64,000 nt of DNA from Hetaerina americana. Lineage: Eukaryota; Arthropoda; Insecta; Odonata; Calopterygidae. The stretch is from NCBI GenBank assembly GCA_022747635.1, contig JAKTNV010000066.1:209001-273000 (forward strand). Direction: 5' to 3'. Position 1 is the stretch's first letter. Each line of letters opens with the position of its first letter. Positions 19,330 to 30,163 of this stretch are shown here, one piece after another. Position numbers and translations under genes: made by a program. The notes beneath the pieces were generated by a model. The model did no database searches and was not told the origin of the DNA. It worked only from the letters and a program-made list of their open reading frames with translations.

Positions 19330-19870
19330 CTAGTATGCCTGGACCTAAAGCTATCTTCATATACGTACGTCATATTATCTTTCTATGTCTAAACATGCTG
19401 GCCTGAGTTTTTTACCAGACAGTGCTTCCATGTATTCCTTCCATCTCTTTTGGATCTTCCCAGTGTCAACTATCATCTTACCCGCCTTATCTCTTACTGT
19501 TAGCATAGATCTTCCCTTCTTACTTCCCGATAGAGATTTAACCTTGCTTTAGAGTGTACCAATTTCACCTTTCGTCTGCAAACTTTCCATATCCTCGCAC
19601 TGCGTCTTCCAACATACTTCTTTTGCTTCATTTGTTTCCCATCTCAGTTTATTGTTTAGCTCTTTGTACTTCACTTTGCCTTACTCCGTCTTTATATTCT
19701 TCCATTTCTTCTCTCATCCATATTTGTAATCATCTCATCCGTAACCCGTGATTTTCTTGTCCAACCTCGTTAGCGGTTCCTATAGTTTCTGTTGCGGTTT
19801 TCAATATCCCTTTCTTGATAAATTCCCATTATTCTTCGATAGTATTCAACCCAGCCCACATCCTCTCGCG
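19330..19870 (-). pseudogene. LINE-A endonuclease-RT linker fragment
   Basis: Antisense match to 39350-39890: GTCTAGTATGCCTGGACCTA, then TCCTTCCATCTCTTTTGGAT (linker), ACTGTTAGCATAGATCTTCC and AACCTTGCTTTAGAGTG. The coding sense would give ...VQERWKEYMEAL...SMLTVRDKAG-like residues. Broken by stops. Confidence 0.78.
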
Positions 19871-19879
19871 GGGAACTAG

Positions 19880-20011
19880 GTTATATATATGTACATACAT
19901 ATATATACATGTATATACATATTTATATGTATATACATATATATATATATTATATATATGTATTCATTCACATATATATGTATCCATAGACATATATATA
20001 TATATATATAT
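19880..20011. repeat. (TA)n microsatellite with GTAT interruptions
   Basis: Imperfect TA/GTATAC repeat directly before the SINE-2 tail. Confidence 0.9.
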
Positions 20012-20168
20012 AAGGAAAAGAGATAGGAACACATATAAAGGACGAGCACAAGAGAGGTGGGGAAGGCGGAATCGAGTAGATCGCAAGTGCAAAAATATTT
20101 CCTTGACCGGTACTTGAACACCGGATCTATCAACTCGCCGGACCGACGCTCTAACCACCTATTTCCTT
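20012..20168 (-). mobile_element. SINE-2 copy, antisense
   Basis: Complement of SINE-2: tail AAAAGAGATAGGAACACATA, body GAGGTGGGGAAGGCGGAATC, B box (complement of GTTCAAGTACC, one base off) and A box GCTCTAACCACC. Nearly full length. Confidence 0.82.
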
Positions 20169-20984
20169 GGGATTGTAAATTTATTCACCATATGGTACGT
20201 TTTAGTGTTTGAATTTATAAATACGTGTTTATATGTATGTATACGTATATGTATGTGTGTGTATCTATGCAAATTTACAGGTTACAAAAGGAATGTAATG
20301 GTGTCTTTAACATGCGAATGAAATCGATCGTGGCACATAACCGAACTATTTTGCCTTCCCCCCTCCTCGGAGTCCCCTCTCTCTCTGACGTATATGTATG
20401 TATTCCTACGCTCCATTCATCGCATCTAATTGCCATGGCGTCGTTTTCAACGCGGAAGGGCCTAATTATACGCCCTTCCCTCCTCCGCCATATTAGGGAA
20501 ACACATTTTTGCTCCTCGTCCCCACTCATCTCGAAAGCATCTTCCCCATACTAACCTCTTTTTTCTTCCTTTTTACGGAAGTCTTACGCTTTCGGAGGTG
20601 GGGAAAATTACACAGATGTTTCCCTTAAAAAGACACCTGGCTCATATGCGAAATTACAGACAGTTTTTTACCTCTCCCCGTCTCCCTCACCCCACCCCTT
20701 CCCTCTTCCTCGCCTAAGTTGGACGAATCTTATGTCTCGAGGGACGAGATCTTATATGAATGCCGTATTTCGGTTCAATATCTCGAACCACTAATATTCT
20801 CACGAGAGGCTATGGAGATGCTGTTGATGAGCATCGTATATTTATGGTTGGGGATAAACGCGGTCCACTACGCCCCGGGCGACAGAAAGGAGTCTGGGCG
20901 CTGACGTGGTGGATTGAATTTTTATACTGATTGATTTGAATTGGACAGAGCACAATGTGCTATACTACGACATAATTGATCTTT
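20169..20984. other. Unassigned sequence
   Basis: 20180-20220 faintly matches the palindrome arm at 12390-12425 (TTATTCACCATATGGTACG). The rest is unrecognised; open frames at 20225-20554 and 20719-20904 carry no known domain. Confidence 0.35.
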
Positions 20985-21520
20985 ACTCTGAGTACTTCCT
21001 TCCTCCCTTCATCCCGTCCAACATCCCTATTCCCTAATCCTGTCCTTTCCTCGTTTGCCTAACATTCTCCCCTCTACTACAGTCTTCAACATCCCACTGC
21101 CGGTAAATACGCCCCTTTATCCATTTATCCTGCCTCCATAGGATTTCTCCCAACAAACCCCTCTCTTCGCCCACCGTACCAAGAACTTCCTCATTTGTTT
21201 TCTTCTCTGTCCATTTCACCTTCTCCATTCTTCTCCACACCCACATTTCAAAAGCCTCCAATCTACGTCTATCCTCCTGCTTCAATGACAACATTTCCGC
21301 ACCGTACATAGCTACGCTCCATATCAAAGTTTTTACGAGTCTTTTCGTAAATTCCTTACTCGAAGTCCCTGTCATCAACTCCCTCCTCCTTGTGAAAGTC
21401 TCTTTGCCTTACGCAATTCTTCTCCTTATGTCCCTACCACTTTGACCGTGTTGTTCCGAAACGATGCCGCTAAACCTATTTTAGTTTTTTCCCTCCTATT
21501 TTAACATGCCGCTGAATCCC
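20985..21520 (-). pseudogene. LINE-A C-terminal domain fragment
   Basis: The minus strand encodes KRLVKTLIWSVAMYGAEMLS, then LEAFEMWVWRRMEKVKWTEK, KTNEEVLGTVGEERGLLGEI: the same C-terminal domain as 4146-4493. This copy keeps a 114-codon frame (21378 down to 21034) ending early by frameshift near 21045. It once contributed to the RT protein; now a fragment. Confidence 0.85.
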
Positions 21521-21892
21521 TTTCTATGTATAGTAAACCTCATAATGGTTATCCTGTAAATATGTTTTCTCTTTGAGTCGTTTTATTCTCTTTTTGGCGT
21601 CAAGGTGTCAAGCAGGAAGTAAACTGAAATATTTAATCTTGTCATTTGGATGCGTGAACCTAATCGATGATGAAGTGTCAGCAACCGTTAGATGGAAAGT
21701 TGTATTATTTTTTAGCGATATGGTGAGGAATGGTCTATTTGTTATAGAGTAAATAAGGGAGGGTAAGAAGTTGAAATTAAAACGATATAGAAAAGGGAAC
21801 GATAGATACGCAATAGATAAGACAGGCATGATAGCCATGACTGTTGGGCGAATTATTTTCAGTCGACAATCGGATATTTTGGATAGTTTAGT
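21521..21892. other. Unassigned sequence
   Basis: No feature recognised. Confidence 0.4.
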
Positions 21893-22238
21893 AGCCTGAA
21901 ATAAACCGCTAGGGTGTGTGGCAGGTGGTGAATACACACCAGACTATTTTAGACCCGAATATAAACTTACAGCGATCGGACATTGTTATTCAGATCCTGT
22001 ATCGTTCGTAAAAAACTGAAATCTTCAATATCAATGCTAAAGAGACGTCCTTCCAATTCATTTGCAAGAGATATTATCTGTAATTTAATCTGCGATCAGT
22101 TAGTGATTACCAGCCTAACTTCTTTAATATTTTGGATACGCTAATAACTTTAATTACAAACTTTTTACAAATCTAGCTCCTCTGCGCTGGACGCGCTCCA
22201 ATTCGGAAATTAATCCAACTTCGTGCGAATCAACAACA
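21893..22238 (-). pseudogene. LINE-B 3' end, internally deleted
   Basis: Starts with GCTAGGGTGTGTGGCAGGTG (terminal hairpin) and the 3' UTR, then skips about 110 bp relative to the copies at 15911 and 17611, resuming at ATGCTAAAGAGACGTCCTTC and the decayed RT end. Ends where SINE-4 begins. Confidence 0.72.
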
Positions 22239-22523
22239 TATTCCGAGATAGTGCGATGGCTATCGTACTGGCTTCCCACCTAGAGGGCCCGGGTTCATAT
22301 CCCGGCGGTGTTGAATATTTTTCAGAGGCATCTCGATCGCTACTTGAGGTGCTTACGGCGTCCGTCGGATGGGACGTTAAGCTGCGGACCCCTTGGCGCC
22401 TTTCGTAAAGAGTAGGCTAATGCCGACGCCGGGTTTCTCTCCACCCTTCATCCTTTCCTCTCCATCCCCTATGGCGCAAATGACCTCAGCTCTCGGTCGC
22501 CCCCCTAAATACTACTACCACCA
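22239..22523 (+). mobile_element. SINE-4 copy
   Basis: tRNA-like head with A-box-like GATGGCTATCGTACTGG and B box GGTTCATATCCC, then GTTGAATATTTTTCAGAGGC and the core GTAGGCTAATGCCGACGCCG, ending in a (TAC)n tail. It has a 35-bp deletion relative to 45888-46195. Directly followed by antisense LINE-A. Confidence 0.82.
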
Positions 22524-22712
22524 CATACAGATTGAACAGCAACGGTGATAATGGGCAACCCTGCCCCACACCTCTGCCCATACGGACTTCCCGTTCCCCA
22601 CTTGTATTTGTTTCTTTATAAAAATCAGCTGTCTTCCCCGATCTACATCTTGATAGCCCTATCTTCTTTCTCACCATGACCCTGAGAGGAGACCTTGACC
22701 CTTTCTCTCTAT
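22524..22712 (-). pseudogene. LINE-A RT fragment with motif B
   Basis: The minus strand reads GVGQGCPLSPLLFNLYV (RT motif B) preceded by KTADFYKETNTSGEREVRMG. A short, frame-preserving fragment of the polymerase palm; joined to the SINE-4 tail. Confidence 0.82.
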
Positions 22713-23187
22713 ATTATGAGCACCTGACACAGGAATGACGACTGGCTATCATAATCGCGACGCAATAGTGACGTGTTTGTGTAAACAACATCCATGGTTA
22801 CGCGACGGGTATCTTCTTGCGCCGCGACATAATGCGTTTTCTCTCGTTTGACCGCCTTCCAAGAAAGATAAAATTTATTATTACTTTTCAAACAAGAAAA
22901 TGAAAGCGTCTTTGCCGTAACTTTTGCAAATGATAAGTAAAGACGTCATCATTGGGAATAGTTTATCCGTTCAAATTTTGAAATCGAAGAAATTTTTGGA
23001 TTGAAAATGGATGATTTCTCGCGTCATCCACGGTCCAGTTCAACTTCATCGGTATCAATTTTTTCTCTTGACGTGTGAGTGAAGTGCTGAATTCAGACCG
23101 CGTCGGTTGGTAAGTGTATGCATGATTGCAGATTCTATTATTGGCATTGATATAAGACAGTGACAGTGCACATACCATTTGATATCA
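22713..23187. other. Unassigned sequence
   Basis: Minus-strand open frames at 22709-22891 and 22963-23178 show no domain. Confidence 0.35.
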
Positions 23188-23600
23188 CTGACAATTTGGC
23201 GATGCGAAAGATCTGCGCTAAACTCGTCCTCTCGAAGGTCTTACGGATGGACGACCAAAACAGCTGAGTCGAGTGCCTGTCTGCTTACGAAGAACTTCTG
23301 CGTATGGCATCGCGACGAATCCCCAACCCCAATACAATCCTTATTAGGCATCAGCAGGCTATTTCCTCCTATACCGCAAAGTAAAATATTTTCTTAAAGG
23401 ACACCAAGAAATTGGACCCTAAGTCAAACCTTCAAAGAAGCTTGTGCGCGTATTCTTCAGAGTACCCTTATCCGGAGTCCGCCTACCAGGGAGCCTACGA
23501 GTCGTGGAAATCCGCTCCAGAAAACGTGAGTGCCGACGCTTTCAAGGGAAGACGTACTTTGAAGATTTTGAGGCATTTTGCGAGTAATATCTTGAGTGAA
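23188..23600 (+). pseudogene. Mariner transposase relic
   Basis: LAMRKICAKLV followed by VLRMDDQNS and SAYEELLRMASR matches the mariner linker between the DNA-binding and catalytic domains (LAMRKVCAKMVPK...DQ). About 200 bp further on, another phase gives PES...Q...ESWKSAPEN, similar to the PETK.QS..WKS block after catalytic Asp 1. Inverted ends not found. The right half is less certain. Confidence 0.55.
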
Positions 23601-23944
23601 TCTATTTTTCCAATAATATTCCTCATACGGTTTATGCAAATCATGTGTGCTAACCACCACAGACTGTCTGATAAACCTTGTGTTATGTAATTTCCTTTTA
23701 CATCAAAAAACTGATTAATTCGTTAAAAAGTTTTGATTCTTTTGGGATTTATAGACGCAATAAAATAAGCTACGAGAGTAGCTATATTCAAACCAAACGC
23801 CTTGATGGTACAGGGTCTGACAGAATGGACTCAATAGTTTAAAAAAATCACTGAAAAGTGCGCAGAAAAATAAGTGGATTGGGAGTAGAGGCGTTAGCTG
23901 GGAAAAAAGGCCAGATTTAGTATTTACCATACACTATTATGGTA
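23601..23944. other. Unassigned sequence
   Basis: No feature recognised. Confidence 0.35.
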
Positions 23945-25025
23945 AGCATCAGGGATTTGTCGTAGAAACGTTCTTTAAGATCAATGATAGTGAGGTGGCG
24001 ACGCAAAAGGCATTTCGAAGGCGGTTTGGTTTGACTCTTCATGACAGGGTTCCTGATGCTAAGACCATTAGGAAATGGATTACTAGTGTAGGGGCGATAG
24101 GATCTTCACTACCTAGGAAACCACCTGGGCGACCTCAAAGGGGTGCGGACTCCTGAAAGCATCGTGGCAGTGAGGCATCGTCCATCGAACAGTCTCCATA
24201 GCACTCACTCTGCGTAGAAACATGCTGCTGCTCTTGGTGCATCGCCCAGAGCGGCAAGGCGATATTTATCCTCTGGCCTTCACTTACACCCCTACCAGAT
24301 GATGGTTGTCCAAGAATTGAGTCCAGAAGACTGAGGGAAACGTGCAGATGCTTGCAATGCAATCTTAACATCTGTCCAACCCTTACACTATTCTGTGGTC
24401 TGGCGATGAAGCGCATTTTCACCTCTTCGGCTCGGTAAATAAGCAAAATTTTCGTTGCTAGGCGACTGAAAACCCTCGCAAACTTCACCCAAGACCTCCA
24501 TATAACCCCTAAGTGACAGTTTGGTGCGCTGTGTCCTCTAATTGGCATTATTGGACATTACTTTTCTTGAATATCTAGGTTCAACTGTTACTGTGAGCTC
24601 TGTGCGCTATTGTGAGATGCTGGAGAACTTTTTACTCCCCAAAATGGAAGAGTATGGTGAGGAATATGACACAGAAGCCTTTTCGTTTCAACAGGATGGG
24701 GTCACGCCTCATGCCGCCCGTCGTTCGCGCCATATCCTGCAAGAACAATTTCCCGGCCGCCTGATCACCATACGAGGAGGGGATGTTCCGTGGCCTTCCC
24801 GGATTTAAGCCCATCTGATTATTTTCTCTGTGGATATCTCAAAGCTGAGGTTTACAAAGTTCAACCAAGGGCCTTGGAAGCTCTTAAGGAGGCGAAAACA
24901 GATGTCATCGCTGGAATAACACGGAAGATATACTGAGAATAGTTTTCAAAAACCTTTTTGGACGACTCAACATGTGCATCGGCCACCAAGGTGGGCGTCA
25001 CCTGAAGGAAATGATTTCTAAAACC
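23945..25025 (+). pseudogene. DUF4817-type Tc1/mariner-superfamily transposase, degenerate
   Basis: The N-terminal helix-turn-helix is clear: FVVETFFKINDSEVATQKAF then RFGLTLHDRVPDAKTIRKWI, with the linker RKPPGRP. The catalytic half keeps VSSVRYCEMLENFLLPKMEE and the second-Asp block FQQDGVTPHAARRSRHILQE, then FPGRLITIRGGDVPW and, after a frameshift, PDLSPSDYFLCGYLKAEVYK (third acidic block). This order is that of the insect Tc3-like/DUF4817 proteins. Stops and frameshifts fill the middle (24150-24540). I could not find terminal inverted repeats. Confidence 0.82.
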
Positions 25026-26061
25026 AAATTTTACAACAATGGCATTAAATGCTGTTTTCAGAATTAAAAGTAGTTTTTAATTATCTTGGTTGTTTTTTTT
25101 GCAATTTACCCGTTAAATCAAGGAGTCCATTATGTCTCACCCTTCAGAAGCAAATCCATCTGTGCAGGAATAGAGCTCATAAGTAGAACTACGTTCCCAT
25201 TTGGAAATTTGTTTAAAATATGCTTCGCAAACCTATCAACATCATGTGATTCTTCTCATTCCTCTCATTGGTCCACTTTTTCGCCAATCTGGGATTGGTG
25301 CTCAGGGAAATATCATGTGATGGAAATAGCTTTAAAATGTGGTTTAGCACAAAATCAGGAATGAGGGAAGCAAAATATTCTTGCAAATGTTTTTGCTAAA
25401 TGCAAAAGCAAAATGGCTCGGTCGGTGTAATTCTTTAAGTATTTTCTCTCGTGATTTTCGAGAACAGAAGTAGGGTGAATGACGAAAAAAAATGCCCGCC
25501 TAAAAGCGAATAACTATTATATTAATTCGAAAGAATTCTAATCCCTGCGTCACTAATGATTTAGGTATTTGCTAATCTTGTAATAGATGACAATAACTTG
25601 AACTGCTTTCATGGAAGTAATTTCAGCCACTAAAATTAAGCTTCATTGCTTCTTTACTTTCTTCAACAAGTATAAAGAGTTTAATTAGTTCTGTACTGAC
25701 ACCGATGGTCGTTGCTTCACAAGTCGATAAAATATCAAAACCATGGTTCTTCATATTATTGTTTTTAGAAATATCTTAATCTGAATAAAAATTAGAATAG
25801 ATGGCAGGCCAATACAAAATCATGATTAATGGTCATTCTAGTTTCAATGAAGGTAGACGAGAATTTGAAAAGATTATCGGAGAGGTACGGAATGCGCAAG
25901 TGTTTTTCATTTGTTACCGTCCTTATTTTCCAGTCTATTGCGGTTAACTGCAATTATTGCTTTGTGATATTAACTTTTGTCAACGTCCAAAGTCGATGCA
26001 AAATATATGTTTATTGAATCAACGAAGATATATCGAGAGGGTGATACTTTTCTGGGTGATA

Positions 26062-26062
<1 letters not shown>
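25026..26062. other. Unassigned AT-rich sequence
   Basis: About 1 kb without recognised features. Confidence 0.4.

Positions 26063-26064
<2 letters not shown>

Positions 26065-26123
<59 letters not shown>
26065..26123. repeat. (TA)n microsatellite
   Basis: Uninterrupted TA tract abutting the SINE-1 head. Confidence 0.95.
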
Positions 26124-26125
<2 letters not shown>

Positions 26126-26400
26126 GTCGTGGTAGTCCAGGGGGTAGAGCGTTGAACTGCTGACCGGAGAGGCCCGGGTTCGATTCCCGGGCAAGGCACT
26201 CTGGGCACCTGCAGCTCCACCCAAGCTATGTGATTTTTCGGGTACCAGATCTCCCTGGGAAACCATAACCGGCACAGGGAAAGGAACTGGCCCCCATTAA
26301 TACTCTGTTATTGCGTAAATTTCGCACGCTGTATAGGGCTTAGTATTAGGTGAACTCTACCATCACCTGCCGATCCGACCTTCGGGTTGATTACTGTGTT
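26124..26400 (+). mobile_element. SINE-1, complete copy
   Basis: tRNA-like head with A box GTGGTAGTCCAGGGGGTAGAG and B box GGTTCGATTCC; then ATGTGATTTTTCGGGTACCA, CTGGGAAACCATAACCGGCA, and the tail GGGCTTAGTATTAGGTGAAC ending near GGGTTGATTACTGTGT. About 277 bp. Inverse copy at 45546-45804; head piece at 1844; tail piece at 931. The next element, Mar-B copy 2, begins 12 bp later. Confidence 0.88.
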
Positions 26401-26411
26401 TATGGCTTATA

Positions 26412-27340
26412 CAGGGTCGCACCCAACAGTGGTAGGACCAATTTTCTCTGGCGCGAACGGAGCGGTGGAGGGGGGTCTGCCTGGCAGGGTAAGGTGGAGG
26501 GGGCTCTTAGCAACAGACCGACACCAACCTCAGTTGCCTGCGGGCTGTCGTTGAGTGAGGACACCGTTTTTAGTGAAGAAAGTTTTTTGTCCGCGTCGAA
26601 AAACAAAATGAATCTGAATTTAGAGCAACGTTATTCCGTGAAGTTTTGGGCGAAACTCGGGAAGACGGCCACTGAGACCCTCGATATGATCAAGCAGGCT
26701 TATGGGGACACTGCCTTAAGCCGTTCCACAGTATTTGAGTGGCACAAGTTGTTTAAAGAGGGTAGGGAGCTCGTTGAAGACGACCATCGCTCCGGACGGC
26801 TGTCGACGGCAAGAACCGACACGAATGTGGACAGAGTGAGGACACTGCTGAACACAGACCGACGCTTAACCAGTGAAGAAATTGCAGACCAGTTGGGTCT
26901 GTCTGCATCCAACGTCCAACGCATTATTTCACAGGATTTGGCCATGCGCAAGGTGTGCGCCAATATGGTGCCGAAAATTCTGCCATGGCGCGCTCGTCGT
27001 CAGACAGCTCCTGGCCAAATACGGCGTTGCCACGTTGCCGCTCCCGCCCTATTCACCCGATCTGGCACCACCGGACTTCTTCTTCTTCCCCCTGATGAAA
27101 AGACAGCTCAGGGGACGACGTTTTGACTCGATAAAGGCCGTTCAAGAGGCTTCGACGTGGGTCATCAACGGCATCCCCAAAGAAAATTTCCAGCGGGCGT
27201 ACGGGGAATGGGAGCAACGTTATACTAAGTGTGTAGCAGCTCAAGGAGCATACTTTGAAGATTATTAAGTCCATGTAAGTATATGGTCGATAAAAATCTT
27301 GTAAAAAAAATCAGTCCTACCACTTTTGGGTGCGACCCTG
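26412..27340 (+). mobile_element. Mar-B copy 2, internally deleted mariner
   Basis: 929 bp, starting CAGGGTCGCACCCAACAGTG and ending with its inverse complement at 27340; TA flanks at 26410-26411 and 27341-27342. The 5' UTR and both ends are intact. Compared with copy 1 it lacks about 390 bp of the transposase gene (junction near 26981, with a 2-bp TG microhomology). Confidence 0.93.
26608..27268 (+). pseudogene. Mar-B transposase with catalytic-core deletion
   Basis: Start Met at 26608 (MNLNLEQRYSVKFWAKLGKT). The DNA-binding half is uninterrupted: GDTALSRSTVFEWHKLFKEG, DDHRSGRLSTARTD, IADQLGLSASNVQRIIS, MRKVCANMVPKIL. The deletion then removes catalytic Asp 1 (GDETW) and Asp 2 (HHDN) and shifts the frame. 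The other phase continues with GALVVRQLLAKYG, YSPDLAPPDFF (Asp 3) and the normal end AAQGAYFEDY at 27268. Unlike copy 1, the N-terminal half has no stop, so a DNA-binding fragment of about 125 residues plus an out-of-frame tail could be made. Confidence 0.92.
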
Positions 27341-27342
27341 TA

Positions 27343-28125
27343 TATATCCATGACATATGTAGAAACACTCAATGAGGACGATATATCTTTGCACTCTGAC
27401 AGCACAATATAACAAAACTATATATTGAAAACACGATAAAGAACAGTTAAATTTAAGAAAGTTTGACCTTTCAAGTGTACGTATACCTGAACACGAGTTC
27501 CTTATTTCCCCAGGGGGAATATTGTTTGGACACAGACCATCCGGAAAATGTGTGAGTTTTATTTGCATGCGGCGCTTTGCGTTTTTGCTGACCATCTTGC
27601 CTCTCCGTTCAACTTACAATGCACCCACGTGAGAATTTCCTCCAAGATTCAAAAACACACATGAAATAATAGCTGTGCATCTACGGCTGGTTAACCTAAT
27701 ATCCCCCGCCACACACCGTTTGGGTATTGTACAGATGCAAGTGAAGTAGAAACTGTAATTTCACGAGATTTCAACTATCCACCAAAAAGAGTTGTCCATA
27801 AAAACAAACAGTGCGACAAACAGTCAGACGTACTTGATATCATTTCAATCAGATACGGTTCCTCGAATCAGTCTAATCCTCCAGGGTGAACCACAAAGGG
27901 CCAAAGGGCAATAATCCATCCAATTACGTCCCGTGTTTGAACTTTACAGAAACAAGAGGGCTCTCCGTAAACAGCTGACGCTGTGCGCAATTGCGCGACG
28001 CATATGATTTCTGGATGGTGACCAGATTATAACATAATACTCTTTTAAAAAATTATCTGTTGACTTAATTAAATGGGTAAAAAATGAATGTTATACTAAT
28101 GGGGACTATGGCGAGAGTCGATTAT
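27343..28125. other. Mostly unassigned; LINE-B hairpin at 27700-27740
   Basis: A 40-bp LINE-B terminal fragment (ATATCCCCCGCCACACACCG then GTATTGTACAGATG) sits at 27700-27740. Nothing else recognised. Confidence 0.45.
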
Positions 28126-28201
28126 TCCAGGAACGATAAGGGATCAAAGTCACGTTTTCCGACCGCGGTAGGGTCACATTCGGGTCCGAATTAGTCTAGT
28201 G
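28126..28201 (+). repeat. LINE-B 3' end, left half of a split copy
   Basis: AACGATAAGGGATCAAAGTC, then CCGACCGCGGTAGGGTCACA and GAATTAGTCTAGTG: the last part of LINE-B up to the point where LINE-C is inserted. The remaining part is at 33693-33735. Confidence 0.8.
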
Positions 28202-29048
28202 AGGAGCATGGCCGCATGGCCGACCTGAGCGTAGCCGAAAGAATTAGTCTCTTTTTGAAATAGTGTTCCCTCGGTTTTTAGTCGATTGGTCCTAAGTGTT
28301 TTCTTATCGTTGTGTACCCGCATCTTTTATCCATCAACAGACGAGTTGTGATAGCTGAAAAGGTATAAATAACGGCGTAATTAATTTTTTAATAAACCCC
28401 TAAAAAACGGTTTTTGTCGAATATCCCGGAAACCGGTTAAGTGAGTGCTTTAATATTTAAGCGAGCGAATAGTGTTGTGAAAAGTAACATGTGCTGTCAA
28501 TTTGGTGGAGACCGGATGACCTTAAGGTGAACCGGAACACGTGGTCACAGTCCGGAAGTGACCATACTGACCGGACGGCTAAAGATTTCATATCTACATC
28601 CACTTATCCAAATTAATCAGTGATTTTTGATGTGCATGGTAAAAATGTTTGTGAATTAGTTGAAGATTGGACGACTTAAAGGGGAACCGGAGCACGTGTT
28701 CATGGTCCGGGAGTCGCCGATTCTCTAGAACAGCGTGCAATATCGAAGACACATCCATCAGAGTGAGTCTCTAAGTGCCCACATATTATCAACACCTGCA
28801 TCAACCAGTTAAAAATTTGCTCAATATTTCTTGAACTTACTGTTTGCTTTGTCTTACATTTTGTAAGTGTCGACCTTTTTGCGTTTGATGGTTAAGGTGT
28901 TATTTTCTAGTGCGATGTCTTGCGTGTGCTTTAGCGAGTGAAGGGTTCATTTAATTGTGTCTCTCTAATTCAAAAGTGACCACAGTGTTCTATGCGAGCC
29001 CAGGCAATAAACAACGCATGAAATCTTAGTATTCATCAAACATCCAAT

Positions 29049-30163
29049 ATGGTTTCGGAAAACATTCCGGGTGAGGACCTCTCTCACTCGTCCAACCTAA
29101 ACTTGGGGAAACAGAACTTCCGTCCCTTGATGTCCAATTCAGTGCCGCCAGCGACACCGCGCGACGAATTATTAGTAATGAGAGGATTTCCTCGTCCAGA
29201 AAGGGCGAAATCTTTGACGAACTGGACGACGTCTTCCGTAATTAAATGCCCAGATACCAAAGAACGACCGGGAAACTAGAAGCTAACGTAGGGCAAAGCT
29301 GCAATGCCAAGATGATAAGGGAAATGGTCAGGGAAGAGTTGACAAGCTGCAGCAAACCATGCATAACTCCGTCGTTTGCTGATATTGCTGCCATTCAGAG
29401 GAAGGACAACACGAACAAAGTCCCGCTCCCAGGTGGTAAGAAAATCACCACAGAGCGTAGGACGGCAGTGATGATTTACCCCTATGATGACAACAAGGGC
29501 ACCGAAAACAGTGAAGATACGAAGAAAGAAATTATGAAATTAATAGACCCGAGTAAAACCGGCATAAAAGTCAACACACACGAAAATAAAGGACAACGGA
29601 GTTACACTGGAGGCGGAAAACCATGATTTGGAACTGAAACCGAAAGAATATCAAAGTGTTAACGGGAACATCCTGAAGATACGCAGAGAGGTTAAAAACA
29701 AACCAAGAATATGGATTACTGGCGTTAACTCGAACCTATCTGAAGACGACATACTGAAGTGTATCAGGAAACAAAACGACCCATTGGATACGTGCCACCT
29801 TAAGCTAATCTTTAAGTTTGGGAAACGGGAAAGTACGAGAGTAAATTGTGTCATTGAAGTAGACTGTGACACTAGGAAAACCTTGAACAACTTAAGAAGG
29901 GTCTATATCGGTTATGACTCACATAAAGTAAGTGATTACATCAAAATCACTCAATGCTTTAAATGCCAAACTCTGTGTGCGCCCATTGCTCCGAGGAACA
30001 CACTACTAAGGAATGGAAGAAGAATGAAGGAACGCCCACCTGTGTAAATTGTAAATTAGCCAAGATCGAAGACTGCAACCATAAGGCGTCAGATATTAAA
30101 TGCGGAATGTATCAAAGAAGGCTGCGGAACTTAATAGAGACAATAGACTATGGAGACATCTAG
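29049..30163 (+). pseudogene. LINE-C ORF1 (Gag-like RNA-binding protein), frameshifted
   Basis: Start Met at 29049 (MVSENIPGEDLSHSSN). Three frames chain together: 29049-29279, 29246-29626 and 29628-30047, with a final phase 29963-30163. The middle contains the RRM-like/pre-knuckle segment (RIWITGVNSNLSEDDILKCI; INCVIEVDCDTR-like). The end has Cys/His knuckles: CFKC (about 29955), CAHCSEEHTTKEW, where the fourth metal ligand Cys has become Trp, and CVNC (about 30042), then MYQRRLRNLIETIDYG. It would coat the element RNA. Frameshifts near 29250, 29627 and 29970. Confidence 0.82.

Noticed and set aside
23400..23525. Possible 42-codon host exon bounded by AG at 23399 and GTGAGT at 23526
   Set aside because: The frame is open and the donor is good, but the acceptor is weak, and its right part (PES...Q...ESWKSAPEN) resembles the mariner block after catalytic Asp 1, directly downstream of a mariner relic. 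More likely transposase remnant than exon.
26124..26200. tRNA gene at the SINE-1 head
   Set aside because: The same head with the same body occurs at 45546-45804, so it is a SINE.
28202..28240. R1 insertion in 28S rDNA
   Set aside because: The flanks match LINE-B 3' sequence, not ribosomal DNA.
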